From Chryseobacterium mucoviscidosis (GTDB lineage Bacteria; Bacteroidota; Bacteroidia; Flavobacteriales; Weeksellaceae): a DNA stretch of 64,000 nucleotides. Positions 51,304 through 61,411 of the stretch are shown piece by piece. Position numbers and translations under genes: made by a program. Within the stretch, counting starts at the first letter, position 1. Every line of letters starts with the position of its first letter. The stretch lies in assembly GCF_002177115.1 (NCBI RefSeq), contig NZ_MVAG01000122.1, positions 1 to 64,000 of the forward strand, written 5' to 3'. The notes beneath the pieces are model-generated. The model saw only the letters and a program-made list of their open reading frames with translations. It made no database searches and was not told the origin of the DNA.

Positions 51304-53487
51304 TTATTTTCCGCCGCCGCCGTTTTTCTCAACATCGGTTTTGGTATTTTCTTTTACTTTCTGGTTTCCGAAACGTTTTACAAATGAAATAGATGCTCCG
51401 TACCAGTCCCATTTTGAAGCATTTCGGAAAGTTCCTCCCTGCACAAAAGTGGTGGCATCATAATTTGGTCTCTGGAAAATATTCATGAGCTGAAGGCTGA
51501 CTTCCATCTGGGTTTTCGGGAATATCTTCGTGGCAGAAATATTATGGAAGACATTCGCTTTGTTCGTTGTGGAATTTCCGTTGTTCTGGTTAGAAACTTC
51601 CACCCATGCGCTCAGGTTGATATTTTTATTAAACAGATTCGTGTACGTAAGGTTCGTAGAAGCACTCAGATAGCTGATGTAGTTATTCGCATTTTCCAAA
51701 CCGTTTTTCCTGTTAAAATCGCTATTGTCAATATAATACCATCCTAGACCAAGATTCACTGTAAATTTATTTTTGAAAAAGGTCTGGTTGGTATTGGCAA
51801 AAACGTAATATTTATGCACTTTCCCGAAAAAGTTGGATGGTTGGGTAATGGTGATGTTTTGAGGATTTCCGTTGATGTCATTAATGGTTCCCGTTACATA
51901 ATTGGTCCAGTAATCCTGATCGGTAAACATATATCTCGCAGAGATAAAGTATTTTTTATGAATGCCTAACTTCATATAAACCCTGTCGCTTGGGTTTGGT
52001 TCCAGATCGATGCTTCCACGGCTGTAGAATCCGTCGCTGTTCGGGATCATAAACGGATTGAATTCCGCATACCACGGTCGCCATATATTTTTGTTATACG
52101 TTAAGCTTAAATCATAATTGTCTGAAAAAGAATATTTCAATAAAATATTGGGCAGCAGTTTTCCGTAAGAATCTCTTCTCGAAGTTCCTGCATTATCCTG
52201 ACGTATTTTATAATCGATGTATTCATAACGGAGTCCGATTCTGGTTTCCAGCTTTTTAAAGAATGTTTTGCTGTAGTTGGCGTACAGGGAACTGATGTTG
52301 TCTTCATAGTGGAAAATATCTCCGGAACTGAGCCCCGTAAGCATATTTCCGTATAAGCTGTTTGGGATCACATTATTATTGAAATCGATCTTTCCGCCGA
52401 CTTCAAAATTTCCGCCTTCTTTTCCGATAGGCTGCGTGTAATCTACTTTCAGATAATAATTTCTGTTTTCGGTATCTGTAAGAACTCCTATTTCCTGTTT
52501 TTCATCCGGTTTGGATTTGTACATCATATTTTTTACAAAATAATCGTCGCTCGACTGTCCGTAATAATTGGAGCCCAAATTAATGTCAAGGATTTTATTC
52601 TTTTCCTTATCATACCATTTATAAAAAATATTGGAGCCGAAGTTTCTGTTAAGTCCCGTAGAATTTTGGTTCTGAAGATAAGAATTTTCGAAGAGTCCGT
52701 TAACATTTCTCAATCCGTCTGCGTCGGTATTGGAAGAAGAGTTGCTTTGGTAATATTCAAGAATTACTCCTACTGTATTTTTATTGTTCAGTTCAAATTC
52801 TGAAGTGGAGGAAAGGGAAGGACTTTTGTATCTTCCTATGGTTTTAGAATTTCTGTAAGTTTCAGAATTTTCAGCATCCACTTTATAAAGACTGGAATTG
52901 CTCTGTACGTTGGTATTGTCGCTGTAGCTTCCGATGAAGGTCTGTGTAAAGCTTTTACGGTGATAATTTAAATTCAGGTTGGTATACTGAGAGTTTTTGG
53001 TGTTCTGTCTGTTGTTTAAGGTAACACTTCCTTTAATTCCTTCATCATCACGCTTTTTCAATACAATATTGATGACAGAACCTGTTGCTTCATATCGCGA
53101 AGACGGACTTGTAATCACCTCAATTTTCATCAGATTGTCCGCAGGAATGGTTTTCAGGTATTCTTTCAGTTCCTTTCCTGTAAAAACAGACTTCCTGTCG
53201 TTGATGTAAACGGTTACGGTTTCTCCTTCAGCTTTTATGGCATCATTGTTATCAATACTTACCAGCGGAGTCATTCTCAAGACGTCCCAAGTCGTGTTTC
53301 CTGCAAGAATAGAGCTGTTTGAAACATTAAAAACGGTTCTGTCTACTTTGGATTCAATGGTTGGTTTTCTTACCGTTACGGTAACTCCTTCAATAGCCTT
53401 CTCCTTAGATTTTAGAGTATCCTTTTCAGCCTGTGCAAATGTAAATATGCCCGCTAAAAAGGCAATCGGTATCAAAATATTTTTCAT
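51304..53487 (-). CDS. Outer-membrane beta-barrel (TonB-receptor-like) protein
   Basis: A 727-residue outer-membrane protein with a signal peptide (cut after FTFAQA, about residue 20). A plug domain includes AGNTTWDVLRMTPLVSID and PADNLMKIEVITSPSSRYEA. A large beta-barrel of the OMP_b-brl group follows. It lacks the N-terminal carboxypeptidase-like domain common to this family. The C terminus ends in an unusual NGGGGK tail after the last strand. Ligand unknown. It is monocistronic with its own terminator. Confidence 0.88.
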   Translation of the reverse strand: MKNILIPIAFLAGIFTFAQAEKDTLKSKEKAIEGVTVTVRKPTIESKVDRTVFNVSNSSILAGNTTWDVLRMTPLVSIDNNDAIKAEGETVTVYINDRKSVFTGKELKEYLKTIPADNLMKIEVITSPSSRYEATGSVINIVLKKRDDEGIKGSVTLNNRQNTKNSQYTNLNLNYHRKSFTQTFIGSYSDNTNVQSNSSLYKVDAENSETYRNSKTIGRYKSPSLSSTSEFELNNKNTVGVILEYYQSNSSSNTDADGLRNVNGLFENSYLQNQNSTGLNRNFGSNIFYKWYDKEKNKILDINLGSNYYGQSSDDYFVKNMMYKSKPDEKQEIGVLTDTENRNYYLKVDYTQPIGKEGGNFEVGGKIDFNNNVIPNSLYGNMLTGLSSGDIFHYEDNISSLYANYSKTFFKKLETRIGLRYEYIDYKIRQDNAGTSRRDSYGKLLPNILLKYSFSDNYDLSLTYNKNIWRPWYAEFNPFMIPNSDGFYSRGSIDLEPNPSDRVYMKLGIHKKYFISARYMFTDQDYWTNYVTGTINDINGNPQNITITQPSNFFGKVHKYYVFANTNQTFFKNKFTVNLGLGWYYIDNSDFNRKNGLENANNYISYLSASTNLTYTNLFNKNINLSAWVEVSNQNNGNSTTNKANVFHNISATKIFPKTQMEVSLQLMNIFQRPNYDATTFVQGGTFRNASKWDWYGASISFVKRFGNQKVKENTKTDVEKNGGGGK

Positions 53488-53610
53488 GTAAAAAAAACTA
53501 TGTTTCTTACATAAGACACTTAAAAGGGAATATTTGTTACATCACATCGTATTAATTCTATAATAAATTTTTAAAGGCTGAAACGTCAGTTGTTTACAGA
53601 AGCTAAAAAA

Positions 53611-53641
53611 AGCTATCCGGAAAGTACAGATAGCTTTTATT
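53611..53641. terminator. Terminator of receptor/DUF4249 operon
   Basis: Stem AAAAGCTATC/GATAGCTTTT with A/T-runs on both sides. Confidence 0.75.
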
Positions 53642-53648
53642 TAATTTT

Positions 53649-54455
53649 TTACTGGATAACAGCGGTTCTTGTTCTTACAGTATGCGCTGAAAAATAGCCC
53701 AAAGCGCCGTTACTGATGTTGCTTGGAGGATTGGCGGGAGTAATTCCTCCGCCGGGACCGCTTCCTGAAAGCTGAAGAAGTGCAGAATAATAGGTATACA
53801 CTTTATCATCAATACACTGCATTTCTACATGAATAACATCTCCAGCAACCACTTTAATATCATTTGCATTGCTGTCGTCGTTAGGAAGCAGAAGAGGTCT
53901 CTGGTTCGGTAATCCGTTGTTCACATTATCTGAAAATTCGGAGAAGAATTTTTTCGGATTGCTGTTTACGGTATACACAAACAGATAACGGTTTCCTAAA
54001 GTTGCCGGATCAACGAAAAGCGGCAGAAGCGTATAGCTCGTCTGTCCTGCCACAAGGAAAGAATCCTGCTCCAGACCGTCGAAAGAAACAGCCTGCGGCA
54101 TTGTACTCTGTGCGGTGTACTGCTTTCCTTCTGCGTTAATGGTTAACGTATAAATTCTTCCGGGCTGTCCCACAAAGGTGGACGTTTTGTAATTTCCGTT
54201 TCCTGCATACTGAAGTGTTTCCGTCTGTCCTGTATTGTCACTCAGGATCACCTGTGCATTCGTCACGGCAGGATATTGGTTCGCCTGTGTAAAGGCTACG
54301 GATTTGGTAATCTTCACAAAATAAGGTCCCGCCTGATCGGTAATGTTTCCTTCAATAACAATCTGTCCGCTCTGATCTTCGAGATCCAGATCTATTTCTT
54401 TTTCGCAGGAAGTGACTAAAAATAAAGACAGTATGATTAAAAATATATTTTTCAT
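53649..54455 (-). CDS. DUF4249 lipoprotein
   Basis: A 268-residue lipoprotein; lipobox LVTSC with Cys17. Beta-rich DUF4249 domain with QIVIEGNITDQAGPYFVKIT and YTLTINAEGKQYTAQSTMP. DUF4249 proteins are encoded next to TonB-dependent receptors and are thought to act as the surface-exposed partner, analogous to SusD. It lies 3 bp after the receptor gene. Confidence 0.9.
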   Translation of the reverse strand: MKNIFLIILSLFLVTSCEKEIDLDLEDQSGQIVIEGNITDQAGPYFVKITKSVAFTQANQYPAVTNAQVILSDNTGQTETLQYAGNGNYKTSTFVGQPGRIYTLTINAEGKQYTAQSTMPQAVSFDGLEQDSFLVAGQTSYTLLPLFVDPATLGNRYLFVYTVNSNPKKFFSEFSDNVNNGLPNQRPLLLPNDDSNANDIKVVAGDVIHVEMQCIDDKVYTYYSALLQLSGSGPGGGITPANPPSNISNGALGYFSAHTVRTRTAVIQ

Positions 54456-54458
54456 GAA

Positions 54459-56801
54459 TTAAAATTTGAAATTATACGTAATGTTTGGAACCCATCTGAA
54501 CAGGGCGGTCTGCATCGCGCGTGTTGTTCCCGGCTTATCCGGATTGTCTTCAAACGTAATGGTGTAAGCATTTTCTCTGCCGTAAATATTATAAATTCCG
54601 AAAGACCATGATCCTTTGAAGCGTTTATTGTTTACAGGTTCGTACGTTGCATTAAAATCTAGTCTGTGGTAAGCAGGCATTCTGTCTGCATTTCTGCTGC
54701 TGTACTGAAAAACCGTCTGTCCGTTCAGTTCATACTTTCCGGTTGGGAATGTGACTGCATTTCCGGTGCTGTACACGAAAAGCCCTGAAAAAGTCCATTT
54801 CGGATTCAGCTGATAAGTGGCAACAATTGAAAGATCGTGCGTTTTGTCCTGTCTTGCGTTGTACCATTCATTATTATTGATTCCGTCGATTTTTCTCTCC
54901 GTTTTAGATAAGGTGTAGGAAATCCATCCGGTTAATCTTCCGCTCTTCTTTTTAGCGATAATTTCAAGTCCGTAGGCTCTCCCTTTTCCGAACAGCAGTT
55001 CGCTTTCCACGTCTGCCGCTGTATCGAAAGTAATCTGGGCTCCGTTTTTATAATCGATCTGGTTCTGAAGAGACTTATAATAGATTTCAGCATTGATTTC
55101 ATAATTGTTGTTGCTGAAATTTCTGCTGTAGCCTAAACTTACCTGATCTGCAATTTCAGGCTTTACCGTAAAGCTGCTTCCAATCCACTGATCCGTAGGA
55201 TTTCCGCTTCCGCTGTTGCTTAAAAGGTGTAAATTCTGAGTATTTCTGGAATAGCCTCCTTTAATGCTGCTTACTTCGTTAATTCTGTAGTTTGCTGTAA
55301 TTCTAGGTTCTACATTAACATATGTTTTTCCGAATTTTCCTTTTTCAACAAATTCAGAATCTGTAAGAACTCCGTTTTCATAGGTGTTAAACACATCTCC
55401 TCCCAAAACGCTGAACAGGGAAAGTCTGGCTCCGTAGTTGATCGTCAGTTTTTCGGTAGCTTTAAAATCATCATTAATATAGAAAGCATTTTCCCAGGAA
55501 TATCTCGGGTTTCTCGGATAACTGCTCACACTTGTTCCGGAAGCGCTGCTTGGTGTAATCGTATGATAAATAGACTGCAGCCCAAACTTCACCGAATGCT
55601 TATTCCCAGCAAACCATGAAAAATCCTGTTTCAGGTTCCAGTCTTCAATCTTCGAACTCAGTCCGAAGGTATTGTTATTGCTGCTTAAGCTTACGTTATA
55701 ATTGTAGTTGCTGTAAATTAATGAAGTATTGGAGAATAATTTGCTGCTGATGATGCTGTTCCATCGCAGGGTAGCCGTCGTATTTCCCCAGTCGCTTGAA
55801 AAAGTATCGCCCAATCCCAAAACATCACGCCCAAAATAGCCGGATAAATACAAACGGTTGTTTTCATTGATCTGATAATTGGCTTTTAAATTCAGATCAT
55901 AAAAATATAATTTGCTGTCTTTGAAATCGTCTGTTGCTTTTAGAAAAACATCGGCATACGTTCTTCTTCCCGAAACAATGAAAGAAGATCTTTCCTTCTG
56001 AATAGGACCTTCCACGCTCAGTCGGCTGCTGATTAATCCCAATCCTCCGTTTACATTGTATTCTTTGTTGTTTCCGTCCTTCATCTTTACATCCAGAACC
56101 GAAGAAAGCCTTCCTCCGTATTGGGCAGGACTGTTTCCTTTGATAATGCTTGCATCTTTCAGCGCATCACTGTTAAACGTACTGAAAAATCCAAGCAAAT
56201 GGGATGCATTATAAACGGCTGCTTCATCCAGCAAAATAAGGTTTTGATCTGTCGCACCGCCTCTTACACTGAATCCGCTGTTTCCTTCGCCATTGCTTTT
56301 GATTCCGGGAAGAAGCTGTATGGTTTTCAGAACATCTTTTTCTCCAAACAGAACCGGAAGTTTTTCAATATTTTTAATGCTTAAGGTTTCGGTTCCCATC
56401 TGTGCAGAAGTGAGATTTTTATCTTTTTTCACGCCGGAAATCACTACCTCATCAATTTTTCCGGTTCTTTCTTCCGCTTCGTTTTCTCCGGAACTCAGTT
56501 CCAGATCCTGCTTGATATTATCTTCTACGGTAATACTTTTCGTAAAATCTTTAAACCCGGGATTAGAGATCATCAAAGTATAATTTCCTTTGGGAAGAGA
56601 AAGCGAGTAGAAACCGTAATCATTGGCTACCACAGCAATCGTAGGATCTTCAGCAACTTTCACCGTAACGCCAATCAGAAGCTCTCCGTTTTTCTTATCT
56701 TTCACAGTACCGCTTACAGAATATTTCTGCTGGGCAAAAACTGCCGTACTGAAACAAATTGCTGCTGCGGTAGTGGCAATTTTAAATGATAATGTCTGCA
56801 T
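54459..56801 (-). CDS. TonB-dependent receptor with carboxypeptidase-like domain
   Basis: A 780-residue receptor with signal peptide (cut after VFAQ, about residue 24). A carboxypeptidase-like regulatory domain (about 27-110, VSGTVKDKKNGELLIGVTV) is followed by the plug (about 125-240, with GFSVRGGATDQNLILLDEAA) and a beta-barrel ending in an aromatic strand (NITYNFKF). It imports a ligand driven by TonB, with the DUF4249 lipoprotein as partner. The substrate is unknown. Confidence 0.92.
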   Translation of the reverse strand: MQTLSFKIATTAAAICFSTAVFAQQKYSVSGTVKDKKNGELLIGVTVKVAEDPTIAVVANDYGFYSLSLPKGNYTLMISNPGFKDFTKSITVEDNIKQDLELSSGENEAEERTGKIDEVVISGVKKDKNLTSAQMGTETLSIKNIEKLPVLFGEKDVLKTIQLLPGIKSNGEGNSGFSVRGGATDQNLILLDEAAVYNASHLLGFFSTFNSDALKDASIIKGNSPAQYGGRLSSVLDVKMKDGNNKEYNVNGGLGLISSRLSVEGPIQKERSSFIVSGRRTYADVFLKATDDFKDSKLYFYDLNLKANYQINENNRLYLSGYFGRDVLGLGDTFSSDWGNTTATLRWNSIISSKLFSNTSLIYSNYNYNVSLSSNNNTFGLSSKIEDWNLKQDFSWFAGNKHSVKFGLQSIYHTITPSSASGTSVSSYPRNPRYSWENAFYINDDFKATEKLTINYGARLSLFSVLGGDVFNTYENGVLTDSEFVEKGKFGKTYVNVEPRITANYRINEVSSIKGGYSRNTQNLHLLSNSGSGNPTDQWIGSSFTVKPEIADQVSLGYSRNFSNNNYEINAEIYYKSLQNQIDYKNGAQITFDTAADVESELLFGKGRAYGLEIIAKKKSGRLTGWISYTLSKTERKIDGINNNEWYNARQDKTHDLSIVATYQLNPKWTFSGLFVYSTGNAVTFPTGKYELNGQTVFQYSSRNADRMPAYHRLDFNATYEPVNNKRFKGSWSFGIYNIYGRENAYTITFEDNPDKPGTTRAMQTALFRWVPNITYNFKF

Positions 56802-57546
56802 GTAAGTTTGTTTATTATTTGAATAATTCGTTAAATATAAATTATTACATCTCCTGTATGTGAAGAGAGTATAAAATTAATGCTTTAATCTGAACTTTGG
56901 CAACGTTCGGGAAAAGTTCATGTGAAAAACGGATTTTAAAGATTTTTATTGGCTTAAAATTTTTAAGAAAACATGATTTTTTTGAAATTTAAATAAAATG
57001 GTTTAGACTTTTAAGTTGTTTAAAGTAAAGATTTCATAGAATTGACATCTGTAATACAATGTCTTTTATAAAGATAGCGTTCCTACGGAACGCCGAACAT
57101 ACGCTCAATATGATTCTACACAGATAAAACTCCATAGAGTTTTTAGCATTTTATTTTAAATTACTTTTTTGTATTCTAATTGAATCTGTGCGGACTTTTT
57201 TAAAGAAAGACTTTACAAAAGATTTCAAAGTAAAAATTTTAAATGTTGAGTTTGTTTAAACTTTTTAAAATAAAAATAGTCTTATTGGAAAACGCAAACG
57301 CGCAGGATTTTTATTCGTCTCAAATCTTTAAAGCGCAAGAAAATCAAAGATTTTTAATAAGAATTGATGCTTAATTTTTATCGCAGATAAAATCTTTGTA
57401 CCTTAAGACAATACCGTATTTAATGAATATTTTTCGTCGTTGCTATGATTATTGCTATTAAGGTAAACAAGTTTGTTTTGTAGATGAATTTAAAGTATTC
57501 TAAAAAACAATTAAATATCCTATTTTTGCTAAAACTCCGGATAATC
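56802..57546. other. Non-coding region with REP-like palindromes
   Basis: Contains GCGTTCCTACGGAACGC (57077-57093), AAACTCCATAGAGTTTT (57127-57143) and an inverted AAATCTTT/AAAGATTT pair at about 57327-57358. The last 25 bp hold the promoter of the peroxidase gene. Confidence 0.55.
57521..57528 (+). promoter_or_regulatory. -7 box supporting a GTG start for the peroxidase
   Basis: TATTTTTG fits TAnnTTTG and lies 18 bp before GTG 57547. It is inside the longer frame that opens at ATG 57484, so the longer start is unlikely. Confidence 0.5.
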
Positions 57547-58713
57547 GTGAAGAATAGTTTAAGTTGGATTTTGATCTTATTTCTTTTGGTTTCGCTTTTA
57601 AACAACTGCTTAAACAGTAAGGTTCAAAAAGAAATCAATCAGAAAAACACGTTCTTGGATAATCTGAGAAAACTGTATTCTTCAGGCGATTCTTCGCAAT
57701 GGCCAAAACCTGTTCTTGATCCCGAATCTGCCCCGACTTTTGTGGAAATCGGACATTTACCGGACGTGGAATTTCCAAAAGATAATCCCTATTCTTCCGA
57801 AAAAGAACTCTTGGGAAAAACGCTTTTTTTCGATCCCAGACTTTCAAAATCAAATCAGATTGCGTGTGCTTCCTGTCACGATCCGGAATTGGGATGGGGA
57901 GACAGCAGAACGGTTTCTTTCGGGCACGACCGACAGCTCGGAACCCGAAACGCAATGACCATTCTGAATGCTGCTTTTGCAAAATCTTTATTCTGGGACG
58001 GAAGAGCAACATCTCTGGAAGAACAGTCGCAGATGCCGATTCAGGATCAGAGAGAAATGAGTGAGCATATTGATATTGCGGCAGGAAAAATTGCAAAAAT
58101 AAAAGGCTATGAGATTTTATTTGAAAAAGCTTTTGGCGATAAAACTGTTACCAAAGACCGCATTTCCAAAGCCATTGCCACGTTTGAAAGAACGGTAAAA
58201 AGTTCTCCAAGTAAGTTTGATGCGTTTATCGACGGAAAATCGGAAGTATATACCAATGATGAATTGATGGGGCTTCATCTTTTCAGAACAAAAGCGCAGT
58301 GTATCAACTGCCACAATTCGGGATATTTTTCGAATAACAGGTTTGAAAATGTTGGAACTTCTTTACTGGGCGAAAAAGGAGAGGATCTTGGAAGGTATGC
58401 AGTGACAAAAGTTGCGGATGATGCAGGGAAATTCAGGGTTCCGGGTTTAAGAGAGGTTTCCAAAACTGCACCTTATTTGCACAATGGTTATATGACAAGT
58501 TTAAAAGAAGTGATTGAATTTTACAGCAAGGGAAATCCTGAATATTCCCAGAAAAGATCTACTATATATGAAGGAATTACTTTGCATTCTCAAAAATCGG
58601 GTATGGTGAGAATGCTTGAGTTGTCGGATGAAGAAATTTCTCAGTTGGAAGCATTTTTAAGAACTTTATCCTCTAAAACGAAAAAAATAGACCTGCCTGA
58701 ATTACCAAAATAA
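57547..58713 (+). CDS. Di-heme cytochrome c peroxidase (MauG/CCP family)
   Basis: With GTG 57547 the protein has 388 residues and begins with a hydrophobic export segment (SLSWILILFLLVSLLNN). Two heme-c sites are present: CASCH (about residue 107) and CINCH (about 252), in the contexts GKTLFFDPRLSKSNQI and DELMGLHLFRTKAQ. The end EISQLEAFLRTLSS is typical. It reduces hydrogen peroxide in the periplasm, or acts in oxidative modification as MauG does. An ATG at 57484 would add 21 residues upstream of the signal segment. A terminator follows. Confidence 0.88.
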   Translation: MKNSLSWILILFLLVSLLNNCLNSKVQKEINQKNTFLDNLRKLYSSGDSSQWPKPVLDPESAPTFVEIGHLPDVEFPKDNPYSSEKELLGKTLFFDPRLSKSNQIACASCHDPELGWGDSRTVSFGHDRQLGTRNAMTILNAAFAKSLFWDGRATSLEEQSQMPIQDQREMSEHIDIAAGKIAKIKGYEILFEKAFGDKTVTKDRISKAIATFERTVKSSPSKFDAFIDGKSEVYTNDELMGLHLFRTKAQCINCHNSGYFSNNRFENVGTSLLGEKGEDLGRYAVTKVADDAGKFRVPGLREVSKTAPYLHNGYMTSLKEVIEFYSKGNPEYSQKRSTIYEGITLHSQKSGMVRMLELSDEEISQLEAFLRTLSSKTKKIDLPELPK

Positions 58714-58739
58714 AACCTCCGGAAATTCCGAAGGTTTTT
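58713..58739. terminator. Terminator after peroxidase gene
   Basis: AAACCTCCGGAA/TTCCGAAGGTTT hairpin with T-run. Confidence 0.7.
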
Positions 58740-58787
58740 GGAAGCAGATGCATTTTTACATACCTCTGCGAATGTAAACATTAATAA

Positions 58788-61373
58788 TTAATTTTTTATT
58801 GCTTTTACGGTATACTGAGAACCGTCTTTTAGTTGGATAATCAACAGATATAATCCTGATTTTAATGTGCTTACATTAATTTCTCTTGAAGGATTTTCAA
58901 CAGTTTTAATCATTCTTCCCGAAACATCGCTGATGCTCACGGATTTTACTTTTTCAATATCTGAAATGCTTACGGTATCTTTGAAAGGATTCGGATATAC
59001 TTTAACTGCATTTTTAGCCGCTGAAACTTCGCCTGTAGCCAAAACTGGGTTCTGTTTTACCTCAACATTGTCCAGCAATACATCGTCATAAAAATAACCG
59101 TTGCCATTTACATTTTTATCTACCGTAAATCTCACCTGAATGGTTGTCCCGATGTAAGATGAAGGCAAAGGAATTCCTACAGGTCTCCATTGGTTGGAAT
59201 TAGAAGTGTCGCTCCACAGAAAAACCCATCCGCTTCCGCTGTTGACTTCTACTGTAAGTTTGTTGTTATCATAGGTTGAAGGACTCACAGTAGTACTTGT
59301 AGAAGTAGAATGATTTTTAAACCATTCAAATGAAATATATGGAGACGTTAATCCTGCTAAATTTATAGAAGGAGTAACCAGTTGTACTGTATTGGCTCCC
59401 GTTCCGCTGTAAGGAGAACTTGCGTCTACCCATGCGTAAGTTCCTGCTGCTCTTCCGTTATTGGCAAGATTGGCTCCATAATCGGCACTTCCTGAAAATT
59501 TCCATAAAAGATTCGCTGTGGTACTTCCCGGATTAGTATTCGTCCAGCAATTCGGTACGGCTGCATTGTCAAAAGTCTGGGTAAATGGCGCAGATAATGT
59601 GGCACATGCTGTTGTGACTGAGATAGGTCCCCACCAGGTGCTTTTATTTGAGCTGCTGCATGCAGATCTTATCCAGATGTTGTAAGTTGTAGCCGGAGCA
59701 AGCCCGTTGATGGTTGTTGAAGTAGCTGTACTGGTTCCAGATGCAGTAGTTGCTGCCGTTGGTGCAGTGCTGTTTGTAGAGTAATAATATTCATATCCGC
59801 CCGCCGGAGCAGAAGCAGGAGCCGTCCATGAAATTCCTGCGCTGTTTGCCAAAACATTAGACGAAGTTAATGCAGAAGGAGCAAAACATGACGGAAGAGG
59901 TTCCCAGTAGACATCATCGTAATAATAAGATTTTCCGTCTGCTGTATTTCTGATTGCCAGTCTCGCGTTGGAAGGAACTGAAGAAGGAACAATTACTGAA
60001 TATTCGCTTGTTGAACTGTAAGTAGTGTTGCTGATGCTTAAAGCCTGTAACAATACAAATGTTGAACTGTTTGCAGGATCAGTTACATATCCTACATTTA
60101 GCGTTCCTGTCGCAGTGCTTACTCTTGCTTTTAATCTTAACCAGTGTGTTCCTGCATTAATATTGCTGAACTGAGGAAGAACAACAGTTGTTGGATTTTG
60201 AGTTGTTGAGCTGTACTGGTAAATGTTTCTTACGCCCGAAGCCGGCGTTGTTGTTGTAATGGTCTGTGTTCCGTTGGTGTCAATAATTCTTGCCCAGCAA
60301 TCCGGTACTATATTTCCTGTGGCATAAGATTCAAAATCCTCAAACATAGAAGTCATGGCTCCGCATAATGTTTTGAATGTGCCTGAAAAAGACCACGCGC
60401 TCTGGCTTGTTGCACCGCTGCAGTTTGCTCTTACCCAATAATAATAGGTGGTATTAGGATTTAAACCCGGAATTGTAGTTGAGGTTCCCGAAACTCCCGG
60501 AAGATTAGGCGTTGCTGCCGCAGCCGGAGGTATATTGGTTGTGCTGTAATAAATATCATACGTGGTTGCCGTCGTTCCCGTTGCAGGTGTCCATGAAACT
60601 GCTGCGGAATTTGCTGTAAGAGTTCCTACCGCATTCAATGTAGGAGGCGCACAAGTGGAATAAGCATCTGCTGAAAAGGCAAAGATATTGGTATAACCCT
60701 GTGCGGTTGATGTTTTGGTAATTGTAATGCTTTGGATGGGCTTTGTCTGATTGGCAGCATCTAACGTCAGCAATGTCTGATACAGTCTCGGATTGGTTCC
60801 GCTTCCTGATTCCAGAGTGTCGTTTGTTCTGTTGATTCTTCCGAATCCCTGTATTGCGAATCCGGTTCCGTTATACCAGTCTGAAACGGCAATTCCTGTA
60901 AAGGTTTGTGAAGTATTATCTGTAAAATTAACGGTTACCGTAACGGTAGAAGCACCGCTTCCGCTGGTTGTAAGCATATATAATTTAAATGCTGCTATCG
61001 GCGTTGAAAAAGTTATTGTTCCGGAATCGTTCTGGTTAGCCAGCTTCAAGGAGTTGTTTGCACTGTAACTGGCTAATTTATAAGATAATCCCGGAGTTGT
61101 GGAAACTACACTGTTTACGATGCCGTCATTCGGTAAACCGTAAGTAAGCGGAGTGCTGGAAGAGGTAAGCTGAAAATCTCTTGATACAAAAGCGAATGAA
61201 ACGCCGTCTACATCGGTTGAGGTAGTTACTGCGGAAGATCCGACTCCGTTTGCAATAACATCGGAATTAAGCCCCGATGAAATAAGCATTGGCTGGAAAT
61301 TTTGAGCTGCTGCATTAGAAGCTGCCAAGACAGCACCCGCATACATTGCTCTTGAAAGTAATTTTAAATTCAT
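58788..61373 (-). CDS. T9SS type A secreted fibronectin-III protein
   Basis: An 861-residue secreted protein. It has a signal peptide (cut near AAAQ, about residue 23), a beta-rich N-terminal domain, and at least two fibronectin type III modules (near 241-335 and 500-590, with SAAVSWTPATG and NTTYYYWVRANCSG). Between and after them lie MAM/carbohydrate-binding-like domains (for example ISFEWFKNHSTS). The C-terminal type A sorting domain has VYPNPFKDTVSIS and LKSGLYLLIIQLKDG. Exported by type IX secretion and anchored or released at the surface. It may act as an adhesin. Confidence 0.9.
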   Translation of the reverse strand: MNLKLLSRAMYAGAVLAASNAAAQNFQPMLISSGLNSDVIANGVGSSAVTTSTDVDGVSFAFVSRDFQLTSSSTPLTYGLPNDGIVNSVVSTTPGLSYKLASYSANNSLKLANQNDSGTITFSTPIAAFKLYMLTTSGSGASTVTVTVNFTDNTSQTFTGIAVSDWYNGTGFAIQGFGRINRTNDTLESGSGTNPRLYQTLLTLDAANQTKPIQSITITKTSTAQGYTNIFAFSADAYSTCAPPTLNAVGTLTANSAAVSWTPATGTTATTYDIYYSTTNIPPAAAATPNLPGVSGTSTTIPGLNPNTTYYYWVRANCSGATSQSAWSFSGTFKTLCGAMTSMFEDFESYATGNIVPDCWARIIDTNGTQTITTTTPASGVRNIYQYSSTTQNPTTVVLPQFSNINAGTHWLRLKARVSTATGTLNVGYVTDPANSSTFVLLQALSISNTTYSSTSEYSVIVPSSVPSNARLAIRNTADGKSYYYDDVYWEPLPSCFAPSALTSSNVLANSAGISWTAPASAPAGGYEYYYSTNSTAPTAATTASGTSTATSTTINGLAPATTYNIWIRSACSSSNKSTWWGPISVTTACATLSAPFTQTFDNAAVPNCWTNTNPGSTTANLLWKFSGSADYGANLANNGRAAGTYAWVDASSPYSGTGANTVQLVTPSINLAGLTSPYISFEWFKNHSTSTSTTVSPSTYDNNKLTVEVNSGSGWVFLWSDTSNSNQWRPVGIPLPSSYIGTTIQVRFTVDKNVNGNGYFYDDVLLDNVEVKQNPVLATGEVSAAKNAVKVYPNPFKDTVSISDIEKVKSVSISDVSGRMIKTVENPSREINVSTLKSGLYLLIIQLKDGSQYTVKAIKN

Positions 61374-61411
61374 GCTAAAAAAATTATAAGGTAATGTTTG
61401 TTTTAAATTAT

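Noticed and set aside
57484..57546. Longer N terminus of the cytochrome c peroxidase from ATG 57484
   Set aside because: The extra 21 residues precede the export signal and contain a good TAnnTTTG box, so GTG 57547 is the better start.
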